Positions 17,602 through 25,584 of a stretch of 64,000 bases of DNA are shown here, in pieces. A program made the translations under genes and the position numbers. The stretch lies in assembly GCF_003194605.1 (NCBI RefSeq), contig NZ_QHKY01000001.1, forward strand, positions 930,001 through 994,000. The letters are read 5' to 3'. Numbering within the stretch: the first letter of the stretch is position 1; the number at the start of each line of letters is the position of its first letter. This stretch comes from Nocardioides gilvus (GTDB taxonomy: Bacteria > Actinomycetota > Actinomycetes > Propionibacteriales > Nocardioidaceae). Below the pieces are notes generated by a model. That model was given only the letters and a program-made list of their open reading frames with translations, was not told the origin of the DNA and did not search any database.

Positions 17602-18890
17602 ACATGAAGATTGCAGTCATTGGTATGGGGAAGATCGGTCTCCCCCTCGCGGCCCAGTTCGCTGACAAGGGCCACCATGTCGTCGGGGTGGACGTGAACA
17701 CCCAGACGGTCGACACGATCAACGCCGGAGAGGTCCCGTTCCCCGGCGAAGCCCACTTGGATGAGTACTTGGCACGCCTGGTCCCCGCAGGCAATCTACG
17801 AGCGACCACGAACTACGCGGAGGGCATCCCCGACGCGGATGCCATCGTGATCGTCGTCCCTCTGTTCGTGGACGCTGACAGCAAGCCCGACTTCGGGTGG
17901 ATGGACTCGGCCACTCGCGACCTCGCCGCCCATCTGACTCCGGGCACCCTGGTCAGTTACGAGACGACACTCCCCGTTGGCACCACCCGAACTCGATGGA
18001 AGCCGATGATCGAAGAGATCAGTGGCCTCGTCGAGGGGACGGACTTCCACCTTGTCTTCTCCCCCGAACGAGTGCTGACGGGTCGGGTGTTTGAGGACCT
18101 GCGCAAGTACCCCAAATTGGTCGGAGGGCTTTCTGAGTGCGGAGAAGATCGCGCACGAGAGTTTTATGAGTCTGTGCTCGACTTTGACCAACGATCCGAC
18201 CTCACCCGACCCAATGGAGTGTGGGGCCTTGGCAGCGCGGAAGCGTCCGAGCTTGCCAAACTGGCTGAAACCACCTACCGCGACGTGAACATTGCCCTAG
18301 CGAACCAGTTCGCTATGTTCGCGGAAACAGCAGGAATCGACGTCCACCAAGTGATCGACGCATGCAACTCACAGCCGTTCAGCCACATACACAGGCCCGG
18401 CATCTCCGTGGGTGGGCATTGCATCCCTGTCTACCCGCGGCTATATCTGGCAAACGATCCAGACGCAACGGTGGTCAGCGCAGCGCGTAACGCCAATGCT
18501 TCAATGCCTGTACACGCTGTCAACCGTCTCGAGCGCGAGTACGGATCCATTGACGGGGCACATGTAGCCGTTCTGGGCGCCGCTTACCGCGGCCAAGTCA
18601 AGGAGACGGCCTTCTCGGGCGTCTTCGACCTCGTACGGAGTTTGCAAGATAGGGGAGCTGTAACGACAGTCCATGACCCGCTCTACACTGATGCGGAACT
18701 AGAATTCTTGGGCCTTCAACCACACACTCTTGGAACGCCCGTTGACGCCATAATTCTGCATACTGACCACGCGTCTTACGAAGACCTGCGTCCCAAAGAC
18801 ATTCCTGGGGCGAGGTTAATTCTTGACGGCCGTCGAGTCATCCAACAGGCGAACTTCACAATCCCCGTCCACGTAATAGGCGTCCCCTGA
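17598..18890 (+). CDS. wbpA: UDP-GlcNAc/ManNAc 6-dehydrogenase (WbpA/WecC type)
   Basis: This 430-residue UDP-sugar dehydrogenase has an N-terminal NAD domain (IAVIGMGKIGLPLAAQFADKG), YETTLPVGTT, a central dimer domain with LAKLAETTYRDVNIALANQF, and the catalytic-Cys motif GGHCIPVYP. It oxidises C6 of UDP-GlcNAc (or UDP-ManNAc) to the uronic acid in two NAD-dependent steps. The ATG at 17598 overlaps the wbpB stop by four bases; a second ATG is 6 nt later. From about 18.1 kb to the end the DNA becomes clearly richer in A/T, so the 3' part or the adjacent block may have a different origin. WecC-type specificity for UDP-ManNAc cannot be excluded from sequence alone. Confidence 0.88.
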   Translation: MNMKIAVIGMGKIGLPLAAQFADKGHHVVGVDVNTQTVDTINAGEVPFPGEAHLDEYLARLVPAGNLRATTNYAEGIPDADAIVIVVPLFVDADSKPDFGWMDSATRDLAAHLTPGTLVSYETTLPVGTTRTRWKPMIEEISGLVEGTDFHLVFSPERVLTGRVFEDLRKYPKLVGGLSECGEDRAREFYESVLDFDQRSDLTRPNGVWGLGSAEASELAKLAETTYRDVNIALANQFAMFAETAGIDVHQVIDACNSQPFSHIHRPGISVGGHCIPVYPRLYLANDPDATVVSAARNANASMPVHAVNRLEREYGSIDGAHVAVLGAAYRGQVKETAFSGVFDLVRSLQDRGAVTTVHDPLYTDAELEFLGLQPHTLGTPVDAIILHTDHASYEDLRPKDIPGARLILDGRRVIQQANFTIPVHVIGVP

Positions 18891-19540
18891 TGATAGGCGC
18901 AAAACGAGTCCTCGCGATTGGGGCACATACAGATGACATCGAACTCGGATGTGGAGCAACCCTCAGCCGTCTCCATCGCGAAGGCGCAACAATCGCAACC
19001 GCTGCGTTTTCCCGCGCCGAGTTGAGTCGCCCACCCGGGACCCCTGAAGATGTGATGGAACTCGAGTATCGAGCTGCGATGAAAACTCTCGGTATCGATA
19101 CAATAAACACCTATTGCTTTAACAAGCCCGTACGAAATTTTGGCAGTCATCGTCAAGAAATTCTCGACACACTGATAGATTTGCGACGCGAGTTTAATCC
19201 CGACCTGATCCTGACCATGAATAGTTGCGACACACATCAAGACCACGAAGTCGTGCATGCAGAATCCGTGCGAGCATTCCGCAATCGAAATATTCTTGGA
19301 TACCAGACACCATGGAATTCAAGAAGACTAATTACCAATTTTTTTGTCGAAGTGGGCCGCGCGGACATTGAGAAGAAAATACTCATGCTTAAGAGCTACC
19401 GAACCCAACACGAACTGGAACGCCCCTACGTGCAGCGCGATTCTCTCGAGGCATCCGGAAAATTCTACGGCCTACAATCCGGCCTGGAGTTTGCAGAGGC
19501 CTTTGAAGTCATTTCTTTGGTTTCCCGGGAGTCGTCGTGA
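18890..19540 (+). CDS. PIG-L (LmbE-like) family N-deacetylase
   Basis: This 216-residue zinc-dependent deacetylase starts at ATG 18890, one base into the wbpA stop. The metal and base motif GAHTDDIELGCG is at about residues 11-22; the usual AHPDD has Thr in place of Pro. The second metal motif is DTHQDHEVVHAES. PIG-L proteins remove N-acetyl from GlcNAc-type sugars, including mycothiol and GPI precursors. Here the gene is wedged between a diacetamido-sugar pathway and an LpxD-like acyltransferase, so it may remove an acetyl from the nucleotide sugar or glycan before a different acyl group is added. GC content is visibly lower than in the upstream genes. Confidence 0.85.
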   Translation: MIGAKRVLAIGAHTDDIELGCGATLSRLHREGATIATAAFSRAELSRPPGTPEDVMELEYRAAMKTLGIDTINTYCFNKPVRNFGSHRQEILDTLIDLRREFNPDLILTMNSCDTHQDHEVVHAESVRAFRNRNILGYQTPWNSRRLITNFFVEVGRADIEKKILMLKSYRTQHELERPYVQRDSLEASGKFYGLQSGLEFAEAFEVISLVSRESS

Positions 19541-20403
19541 AGTCCGTCGACTTGTGGTCAATGTTTGGACTGTCCGGTGGCACTGATGCTCAGCTGGAGG
19601 GAATCTGCGATAGCAGTAACCCGCGCCCCGGCCACCTCGCCTTCATCAAGGTGGACAGCCCGTCGGCGCGATCTATTGTCGAGTCGTCGCCGTCGACTGT
19701 ATTCCTTGTTCCGACAGCAGAAACATCTTGGCCCGAGAACTGCATTGCCGTAGAACGCCCGAGACTGGCCTTTGCCGTGGCGTCAAATGAAATTGTTCCC
19801 AGCAACATAGTTACTGGCATTGCCAGCACAGCAATAATTCACGCGGATGTTTCGATAGACCCCACGGCAAGCGTCGGACATTTCACTCAAATTGACGAAG
19901 CGGTTGAGATCGGGCCGCGAACAATTATTGGCTCCCACGTCCGAGTCCATTCTGGAGTCAAGATCGGGTCGGATTGCATCCTCTCTAACCACACATCAGT
20001 GGGCAATAGCGGCTTTGGATTCGAGGTGGCAAATGACTCAAAACCCATCCGCATTGCTCACGTAGGCGGCGTCGAAATCGGAGACCGTGTGGAAATCGGC
20101 AGCCACGTAGCGATTTGTCAAGGAACAGTGAACCCAACCACCATAGGGTCGGATGTCAAGATTGACGACGCTGTTTTCATAGCCCACAACGCTCACATAG
20201 GCAGAGGCGCCTTCATCATTGCGGGCGCGGTACTCTGTGGCAGCGCGCAAGTCGGAGAGAATGCTTGGATTGCACCACAGAGCGTCATCATGAATAAGGT
20301 CACGGTTCACGCGCATGCAACGGTCGGGCTCGGCGCGGTCGTAATTCGTGACGTCCCGCCCAATGTTCGGGTTGCGGGTAACCCAGCGCGGTCGATTCCG
20401 TAA
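19537..20403 (+). CDS. LpxD-like hexapeptide N-acyltransferase
   Basis: This 288-residue protein has the LpxD layout: an N-terminal domain of about 95 residues (PGHLAFIKVDSPSARSIVES, LAFAVASNEI) followed by a long left-handed beta-helix. LpxD-like stretches include SVGNSGFGFEVANDSKPIRI, HVGGVEIGDRVEIGS and the catalytic-His context FIAHNAHIG. LpxD makes lipid A in Gram-negative bacteria, which this organism should not have, so the substrate is more likely a nucleotide amino sugar. GTG at 19537 overlaps the deacetylase stop by four bases, arguing for joint action. The low GC continues here. It is the last gene of the plus-strand operon before the IS region. Confidence 0.82.
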   Translation: MKSVDLWSMFGLSGGTDAQLEGICDSSNPRPGHLAFIKVDSPSARSIVESSPSTVFLVPTAETSWPENCIAVERPRLAFAVASNEIVPSNIVTGIASTAIIHADVSIDPTASVGHFTQIDEAVEIGPRTIIGSHVRVHSGVKIGSDCILSNHTSVGNSGFGFEVANDSKPIRIAHVGGVEIGDRVEIGSHVAICQGTVNPTTIGSDVKIDDAVFIAHNAHIGRGAFIIAGAVLCGSAQVGENAWIAPQSVIMNKVTVHAHATVGLGAVVIRDVPPNVRVAGNPARSIP

Positions 20404-20685
20404 AACCGCTGCCTACTTCACTCACATAGCGTCTAAGACAGGCGCATATTCAACCAAATCGTCCGCGCAACAAATGTGCACCCAGGATGCCCGTTCTTGT
20501 TGAAGTCGTGGATCAGATCCAGATCAAGTCCCAGTCGTGGTGTAGCGCTGCGTTTCCCGGCTCATTCCCAGATGAGTAGGCATCTCCGGGGTTGTCGGCG
20601 CGTCAGTGACCGGAGGGACTGCCCCCAGTCTGGTTGACACTCCGACCTGCCCCACGCCTTGGTCTCCACTCGTGGTGATGAGTCT
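20404..20685. other. Non-coding junction between sugar operon and IS pile
   Basis: No credible gene is seen. The first ~100 nt are of the same low GC as the preceding genes, then composition rises sharply. A segment near 20608-20650 (GCCCCCAGTCTGGTTGACAC) resembles the outer end of an IS3-family element and may be the left end of the broken IS3 copy whose transposase C-terminus begins at 20686. Confidence 0.5.
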
Positions 20686-20936
20686 TCAGGCGGAAACGGT
20701 GTCTGCGGGTGAGGCTAGCTCGAACTCGATCGGTGTCTTGTAGCCCAGCGCGGAGTGGCGTCGTTGGCGGTTGTAGAAGAGCTCGATGTCCTCAAAGATG
20801 GCGTTCGCCAGTTCGACCCGGGTCTTCCACTTGCGGCGGTTCAAGAGTTCGATCTGCATCGAGGACCAGAAGCTTTCCATCATGGCACTGTCCAGCGCGT
20901 CGCCGACAGTGCCGAACGATGGGAGCAGGCCTGCGC
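20686..20936 (-). pseudogene. IS3-family transposase (OrfB), C-terminal fragment of copy A
   Basis: The minus strand reads AGLLPSFGTVGDALDSAMME, then SFWSSMQIELLNRRKW, ending with FYNRQRRHSALGYKTPIEFE, the typical C-terminus of IS3-group OrfB including the last catalytic Glu (MMESF). The frame stops at the point where an IS21 element begins (20937). The preceding residues of the same protein (QFTSWAFGERIRG) are found on the far side of that IS21 at about 23192-23236. It is a dead remnant. Confidence 0.88.
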
Positions 20937-20952
20937 TGTCAACGCCGGTCCA

Positions 20953-20990
20953 AAACTGACCCCCTGCTGCCGACCGAAAACTGACCCCCT
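20953..20990 (+). repeat. IS21 terminal inverted repeat, left
   Basis: The sequence contains two CTGACCCCCT blocks separated by GCTGCCGACCGAAAA. It matches the reverse complement of 23135-23171 at most positions, with the same two-block structure, as expected for IstA-binding repeats of IS21 elements. Confidence 0.8.
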
Positions 20991-21008
20991 TCGAGCGGTT
21001 TGTTGGTG

Positions 21009-21797
21009 CTAGATGGTCTTGGTGCGTGTGGCTGGGGGCGGTCCGGTTTGGTGTCCGCGGGTGCGGTAGGACTCGCCGTCCAGCGCGATGACGTGGGCGT
21101 GGTGGACCAGGCGGTCGATGGTGGCTGCGGCGACTACGTCGTCGCCGAGGGTCTCGCCCCAGCGTGAGAACGCCAGGTTCGAGGTGACCACGACCGAGCC
21201 GGTCTCGTAGCGGCTGGCGATGAGTTGGAAGAACAGCGACGCGGCGGCGGTGTCGAAGGGCAGGTAGCCGACCTCGTCTATGACCAGCAGTCGGTATCGG
21301 TTGAGCTTGCGCAGTTCACGTTCCAACTGGCCCTTGTCGTGCGCAGCACCCAGTCGGGTGATCCATCCGGTCGCAGAGTTGAACGCGACTGGATAGGACG
21401 CTTCGGCGGCCTTGATCGCCAGCGCGATCGCTAGGTGTGTTTTCCCTGTCCCGGGCGGTCCGAGGAGGACGACGTTGTCGCGTTTGGCGATGAACGTGGT
21501 GGTGCTCATGTGCGCGAGGACGTCGCGGGTCGCGGCAGGGACGTGGTCGAAGGTGAAGTCCTCGATGGTCTTGATCGCGGGGAAGTGCGCGGCCGCGATC
21601 CTCATCCGGGTCCCGTTCGCGGTCCGTGAGGCGACCTGGCGGCCCAGCACCGCAGCCAGGTACTCCTCGTGTGACCAGCCCTCGGCGCGGGCCTGGTCGC
21701 CCAGGACAGCGAAGGTCTCGTTGATCACCGGGGTCTTGAGTTCACGGGCCAGGAACGCGACCTCACTGACCAGGTCCTTGCCGGGCGCCGAGGTCAT
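21009..21797 (-). CDS. istB: IS21-family helper ATPase IstB
   Basis: This 262-residue DnaC/DnaA-like AAA+ ATPase assists the IS21 transposase in target selection. The Walker A motif GPPGTGKTHLAIAL is near residue 112, Walker B is LLVIDEVGYLPFD, and a sensor motif SVVVTSNLAFSRWGE follows. Its ATG overlaps the istA stop by four bases, the standard IS21 arrangement. Length and motifs are complete. Confidence 0.94.
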   Translation of the reverse strand: MTSAPGKDLVSEVAFLARELKTPVINETFAVLGDQARAEGWSHEEYLAAVLGRQVASRTANGTRMRIAAAHFPAIKTIEDFTFDHVPAATRDVLAHMSTTTFIAKRDNVVLLGPPGTGKTHLAIALAIKAAEASYPVAFNSATGWITRLGAAHDKGQLERELRKLNRYRLLVIDEVGYLPFDTAAASLFFQLIASRYETGSVVVTSNLAFSRWGETLGDDVVAAATIDRLVHHAHVIALDGESYRTRGHQTGPPPATRTKTI

Positions 21798-23119
21798 CGC
21801 ACTACCTCGAGTCGCGCACGCGCGGCCACGGCCGCTTCGTCGGTGACAGTGGGGGTCAGGTCGAACAGGGCGTCGTAGTCGCTCAACGCCCGCACACCAA
21901 CGACCGCACCGACCCCACTTGACTGTCTGGTGGTGGGGCCACGCATGTCAGCAGTGCGCGCCTTGAACGCGGTCCGTAGCCCGGCAGCGGTGCTCACGTG
22001 GACTGGGTCGGTGATCGTCTGGTGGCTCGACCAGCACCGCTGATGGGCCCCCACCGGGGTGCCGGCACAGGTGATCGTGACGGTGTCCAGACCGGCGTGG
22101 ACATCGACGAACCGGCCGATCACGCCTGGGTCGACCGAGTAGTCGTTCCCCGCGATGCGCACGTAATAGTCGCGGCCCAGCCGGACCCGGACGGTAGTGC
22201 CCACCGACGGCGCGATCGGTGGCAGCACCCCCATCGCTGCGACATCAGCAGCGACCCGGACCCCGGGCTGCTCCCCAGTGCGGCGCAACACCCGGGCGTT
22301 CGCGCGCGGTAACCAGCCCGTGAGCTGGGTGTTGTAGTCGCCCGGGGACTCGAACTCGCGCCCGGGCATGAAGGAAGTCTCCAAGAACCCGTTGGCCCGC
22401 TCCACGACCCCCTTGGCTTCGGGGTCACGGGCCGCGGTCTGATAGATCCGTGTCCCCAACGTGCCAGCGAACGACCTGGCACCCAACGTCAGACGGTGGT
22501 GCTGACCGATGCCAGCCTCGTTGTCCCACACCAAGATCTTCGGGACCCCACCCAACCCAGCAAGGAGCTGCCACATCCCAGCCACCAGATCGCCGGTCTT
22601 CCTGGTCGGCAGCAGCGTCGCCATGATGAACCCCGAAAACGCCGCGACCATGGTCAGCACCGGAAGGTCCGCCGTCGGCCTGCCACCGACCCAGCCCGCG
22701 GTCTTCGACGCCGCCGGAGCATCGACGGGGATGACCTTGCCGGGGAACCACAGGTCGCACTGCACGATCTCACCTGCAACGTAGGTCGTGCGGTCCGCAG
22801 GGTCGGTCGGGGCGTACAGCGGACGCAATTGCGCGGCCTTGGCCCGCAGCACCGACGACGAGTTCGTCCACCCGATCCGCTCGGCGATCACCGTGGCCGG
22901 CATCGAGGGGAACTGCGCCAACAACTCCCGGATCCGCGGCTCGTAGACATCGAGCATCGACCCGGCCGGGTCCCGCCCGTACTTCGGTGGCGTGTTCGAG
23001 GCCAACGCCGCACGGACCGTGTTCCTGGCCAGCCCCGTCTTCCGCACGATCGCCTTGATGCTCATCTGCTCCGACTTGTGCAGCCGTCGAATCTCAGCCC
23101 AGTCCTCAGTCATGATCAC
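21794..23119 (-). CDS. istA: IS21-family transposase IstA
   Basis: This 441-residue DDE transposase has an N-terminal helix-turn-helix (MSIKAIVRKTGLARNTVRAA). The catalytic core has the three acidic residues in VQCDLWFPG, VWDNEAGIG and GVVERANGFLETSF, followed by a C-terminal beta-barrel-like domain (DYYVRIAGNDYSVDPGVIGR). GTG at 23119 is the start, with an ATG two codons later. It cuts and joins the element ends with IstB help. No frameshift is seen. Confidence 0.94.
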   Translation of the reverse strand: MIMTEDWAEIRRLHKSEQMSIKAIVRKTGLARNTVRAALASNTPPKYGRDPAGSMLDVYEPRIRELLAQFPSMPATVIAERIGWTNSSSVLRAKAAQLRPLYAPTDPADRTTYVAGEIVQCDLWFPGKVIPVDAPAASKTAGWVGGRPTADLPVLTMVAAFSGFIMATLLPTRKTGDLVAGMWQLLAGLGGVPKILVWDNEAGIGQHHRLTLGARSFAGTLGTRIYQTAARDPEAKGVVERANGFLETSFMPGREFESPGDYNTQLTGWLPRANARVLRRTGEQPGVRVAADVAAMGVLPPIAPSVGTTVRVRLGRDYYVRIAGNDYSVDPGVIGRFVDVHAGLDTVTITCAGTPVGAHQRCWSSHQTITDPVHVSTAAGLRTAFKARTADMRGPTTRQSSGVGAVVGVRALSDYDALFDLTPTVTDEAAVAARARLEVVR

Positions 23120-23134
23120 TCCCTCACAGTGCCG

Positions 23135-23171
23135 AGGGGGTCAAGGTTCGATCGGCACCAGAGGGTCAGGA
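23135..23171 (-). repeat. IS21 terminal inverted repeat, right
   Basis: Reverse complement CCTGACCCTCTGGTGCCGAT continuing to CTTGACCCCCTC mirrors the left repeat, with two GACCC blocks at the same spacing. It lies between the istA start and the element end at about 23191. Confidence 0.8.
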
Positions 23172-23191
23172 TTCACCCGGCAGCGACAACA

Positions 23192-23236
23192 GCCTCGGAT
23201 CCGCTCACCGAACGCCCACGAGGTGAACTGGGTGAG
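23192..23236 (-). pseudogene. IS3-family transposase (OrfB), middle fragment of copy A
   Basis: On the minus strand this short piece reads TQFTSWAFGERIRG, the segment that directly precedes AGLLPSFG in IS3-group OrfB proteins. It is the other side of the gene broken by the IS21 insertion and is itself cut upstream by the end of an IS30-family element. The N-terminal half of this transposase is not found elsewhere in the window. Confidence 0.82.
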
Positions 23237-24252
23237 TTCAACTGGTCGATGCAACACCGGGTTGTTGAAGAGATCGTAGTTGCTCCTCGAAGACCTCGGC
23301 GGGTGTCTTCCAGCCGAGGACCTTGCGGGGCCGATTGTTGAGCGCATAGGCGACGGCCTCCAGGTCCTCGGCCGACCAGCGCGACAGATCAGTGCCCTTG
23401 GGGAAATACTGCCGCAACAGGCCATTGGTGTTCTCGTTGCTCGGCCGCTGCCACGGCGAGTGCGGGTCGGCGAAGAACACCTTCGTGCCGGTCTCCAACG
23501 CGAAGAGCGCATGCCCGGAAAGCTCCTTGCCACGATCCCACGTCAGCGTCTTTCGCAGCTGCTCAGGCAACTTGGTCATCGACGCGGTCAGCGCGGCGTT
23601 CATCGCGACGGCACCGTACCCGCCTAGCGAGGGCCCGTTCTTCACGTAGGGCTTCTCTCCCCAGCCCTCCAGTCGCGGCAGATGCACCAGGAGCGTTGAG
23701 CGACTGCTGCGCTCGACGAGTGTGCCGATCGCCGACCGGCCCGTGCCGATGATCAGATCGCCCTCCCAGTGGCCCGGGACGGCCCGGTCACCGGCTTCAG
23801 CGGGACGTTCGCTGAGGACGACATCAGCACTCACGTGCCCCTGCGCCTTGTTCTGGGATCGCGCCCGTGGCTCCCGCAACGCGCGCCCGGTGCGCAGACA
23901 GGCGACAAGCTCGCGTTTGAGCGCACCACGCCCCTCGATGAACAGCGACTGGTAGATCGCCTCGTGACTGATGCGCATGGACTCATCATCGGGGAACTCG
24001 ACCTTCAGGCGTTGGGCGATCTGCTCCGGACTCCAAGCCGTCGACCACCTTCGGTCCTGACGACGCGGCTTGTTCAGCCCCTTCCACGCGGGTGGTGTCG
24101 GCCCGGGCACGATCGTACCGTCCGGGCGGCGGACGTTGCCCGCGAGCCGATCCTGCACGTACTCCCGCAGCCGTTCGTTGCTCACGAGCTTCGCGGTCTT
24201 GGGACGCTTCGCTGCCTGCTGAGCTTTCCACTGAGCCACGCCAGCGCGGTAC
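23237..24252 (-). mobile_element. IS30-family element, 5' end missing
   Basis: The left (downstream) end shows an IS30-like terminus around ACTGGTCGATGCAACACC at 23240, next to the IS3 fragment. The other end is missing: the transposase reading frame is cut at 24252, where an IS3-family element begins. The N-terminal DNA-binding part and its terminal repeat are absent from the window. Confidence 0.8.
23238..24239 (-). pseudogene. IS30-family transposase, N-terminally truncated
   Basis: The 333 visible residues are the catalytic part of an IS30 DDE transposase, with acidic residues in GHWEGDLIIG, TWDRGKELSG and SNENTNGLLRQYFPKGTDL, and end with the usual LRSLQQPGVAS. The frame continues upstream of the listed GTG for a few residues (TRQYRAGVAQWKAQQAAKRP), which are typical IS30 sequence, up to the IS3 boundary. 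The N-terminal helix-turn-helix domain is gone, so it should not bind its ends. Any protein made from the internal start would be non-functional or inhibitory. Confidence 0.85.
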
Positions 24253-24267
24253 TGTCGCGTGCCGGGT

Positions 24268-25215
24268 TCAGTGGAGGCTCTGAAGTGACGCGCCGACGGT
24301 AGTCGGTGCGGGGTTGTGACGGTAGTGGGTGTCCTCGAACTCGACGGGCGGGATCATGCCGATCTCGCCGTGAAGGCGCCGGTGGTTGAACCAGTCGACG
24401 TACTCCGCGACGGCGATCTCCAGGTCGTCGATGCTCTTCCAGGGTCCGCGGTTGCGGACCAGTTCGGCCTTGAACAGCGAGTTGAACGCCTCGGCCAGAG
24501 CGTTGTCATATGAGTCCCCGGTCGAGCCGACCGACGCGACAGCGCCGGCCTCGGCCAGCCGCTGGGTGTAGCGCACCGCGAGGTACTGGACTCCCTTGTC
24601 CGAGTGCGCGATGACGCCGGTGGTGTCGTGACCGGCGTGGGCGCGGGTCCACAGGCCCATCTCGAGGGCGTCCAGCGCCAGGTCGGTGCGCAGGCTCTTC
24701 GACAGCTGCCAGCCGACCACGCGGCGGGAGTAGACGTCGATGACGAACGCGGCGTACACCCACCCGGCGAAGGTGCGGCAGTAGGTGATGTCCGCGACCC
24801 AGACCCGGTTCGGTGCGGGTGCATGGAAGTCGCGGTCCAACAGATCCGGACGGGTGTCGGGACCCTTGCCCGGGACCGTGTTCCTAGGCCCCTTGGCCCG
24901 GCTGATCCCACGCAACCCCTCGACGCGCATCAACCGGTGCACGGTGCACCTGGCGATCCGATGCCCACGACGGTTGAGCTCGGCGTGCATCTTGCGGACC
25001 CCGTAGACGCCGTAGTTGTCGGCGTGGACTCGTCGCAGGACCTCGACGTGCTTGCGGTCAGCCAAAGCCCGCGCCGATGGCGGGCGGGTCTTCGCGGCGT
25101 AGTAGCTGCTCGGGGCGATCGGCATCCCGGCCTGGCGCAGGACGGTGCAGATCGGCTCGACCCCGAACCTCATCCGGTGCTCATCGATGTAGTCGATGAG
25201 CACCGTCGTAGTCAC
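24268..25215 (-). CDS. IS3-family transposase OrfB (copy B)
   Basis: This 315-residue catalytic half has an N-terminal HTH_21-like region (DNYGVYGVRKMHAELNRRGH) and an rve integrase core. The acidic triad lies in VWVADITYC, VIAHSDKGVQY and DNALAEAFNSLFKAEL. The end RRLHGEIGMIPPVEFE is standard for the family. GTG at 25215 overlaps the orfA stop, so expression is by coupling or by frameshifting to an OrfAB fusion; no A6G slippery run is visible at the overlap. It appears intact. Confidence 0.93.
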   Translation of the reverse strand: MTTTVLIDYIDEHRMRFGVEPICTVLRQAGMPIAPSSYYAAKTRPPSARALADRKHVEVLRRVHADNYGVYGVRKMHAELNRRGHRIARCTVHRLMRVEGLRGISRAKGPRNTVPGKGPDTRPDLLDRDFHAPAPNRVWVADITYCRTFAGWVYAAFVIDVYSRRVVGWQLSKSLRTDLALDALEMGLWTRAHAGHDTTGVIAHSDKGVQYLAVRYTQRLAEAGAVASVGSTGDSYDNALAEAFNSLFKAELVRNRGPWKSIDDLEIAVAEYVDWFNHRRLHGEIGMIPPVEFEDTHYRHNPAPTTVGASLQSLH

Positions 25216-25532
25216 TTCAACTTGCGGTCGAGCTCCGCCGCGGCGAAAAACGCCGAGGCCGTCTTCAAGATCTCGTTGGCGCGACGAAGTTCCTTGACCT
25301 CACGCTCCAACTCGGTGATCCGCTGGCCCTCTGCGGTCGTCACGCCCGGACGGCTGCCCTCGTCGATCTCGGCCTGCTGTACCCAGTTGCGCAACGTCTC
25401 GGGGTTGATCCCCAATTGCTCGCCGACACGGCGCAGCGCACCGGTCCTCGTCGCCGGAACCCGTCGCAGATCGACCGCCATCCGGATCGCTCGCTCCCGA
25501 AGCTCGTCGGGGTACTTCCTCGGTGCTCCCAT
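25212..25532 (-). CDS. IS3-family transposase OrfA (copy B)
   Basis: This 106-residue DNA-binding half has an HTH of the transposase-8 type (LRRVGEQLGINPETLRNWVQQ) and a C-terminal leucine zipper (ITELEREVKELRRANEILKT). ATG at 25532 is chosen because GGAAGG lies 9 nt upstream; another ATG three codons earlier sits immediately on that site. It recognises the element ends and regulates transposition. Confidence 0.92.
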   Translation of the reverse strand: MGAPRKYPDELRERAIRMAVDLRRVPATRTGALRRVGEQLGINPETLRNWVQQAEIDEGSRPGVTTAEGQRITELEREVKELRRANEILKTASAFFAAAELDRKLK

Positions 25533-25584
25533 GACTCTCATCCTTCCGTGGAATGAGAGCCTCCATCACACCCGGCACGCGACA

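Larger units (their letters stand above)
20937..23191 (-). mobile_element. IS21-family insertion sequence, complete, inside an IS3 transposase gene
   Basis: The element of about 2.26 kb carries istA and istB with a four-base overlap and is bounded by TGTC at the left and ACA at the right. Long imperfect terminal repeats lie at both ends. Deleting it together with one of two flanking GC dinucleotides restores the IS3 transposase frame as ERIRGAGLLPSFG. IS21 target duplications are usually 4-8 bp, so the outer boundary may be off by a few bases. Both genes look intact, so it could be active. Confidence 0.85.
24253..25584 (-). mobile_element. IS3-family insertion sequence, complete (copy B)
   Basis: This 1332-bp element has 29-bp imperfect terminal repeats: it starts TGTCGCGTGCCGGG and ends CCCGGCACGCGACA, with AGAGCCTCCA blocks further in. 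It carries orfA and orfB with a four-base GTGA overlap. The flanks differ (IS30 transposase on one side, a decayed IS3 on the other) and show no matching direct repeat (GTAC versus CGTC), so it sits at a rearrangement junction rather than a simple insertion. Confidence 0.88.

Noticed and set aside
19537..20403. Lipid A biosynthesis by the LpxD-like gene
   Set aside because: No other lipid A gene is present and the surroundings are actinobacterial; a nucleotide-sugar acyltransferase is more likely.
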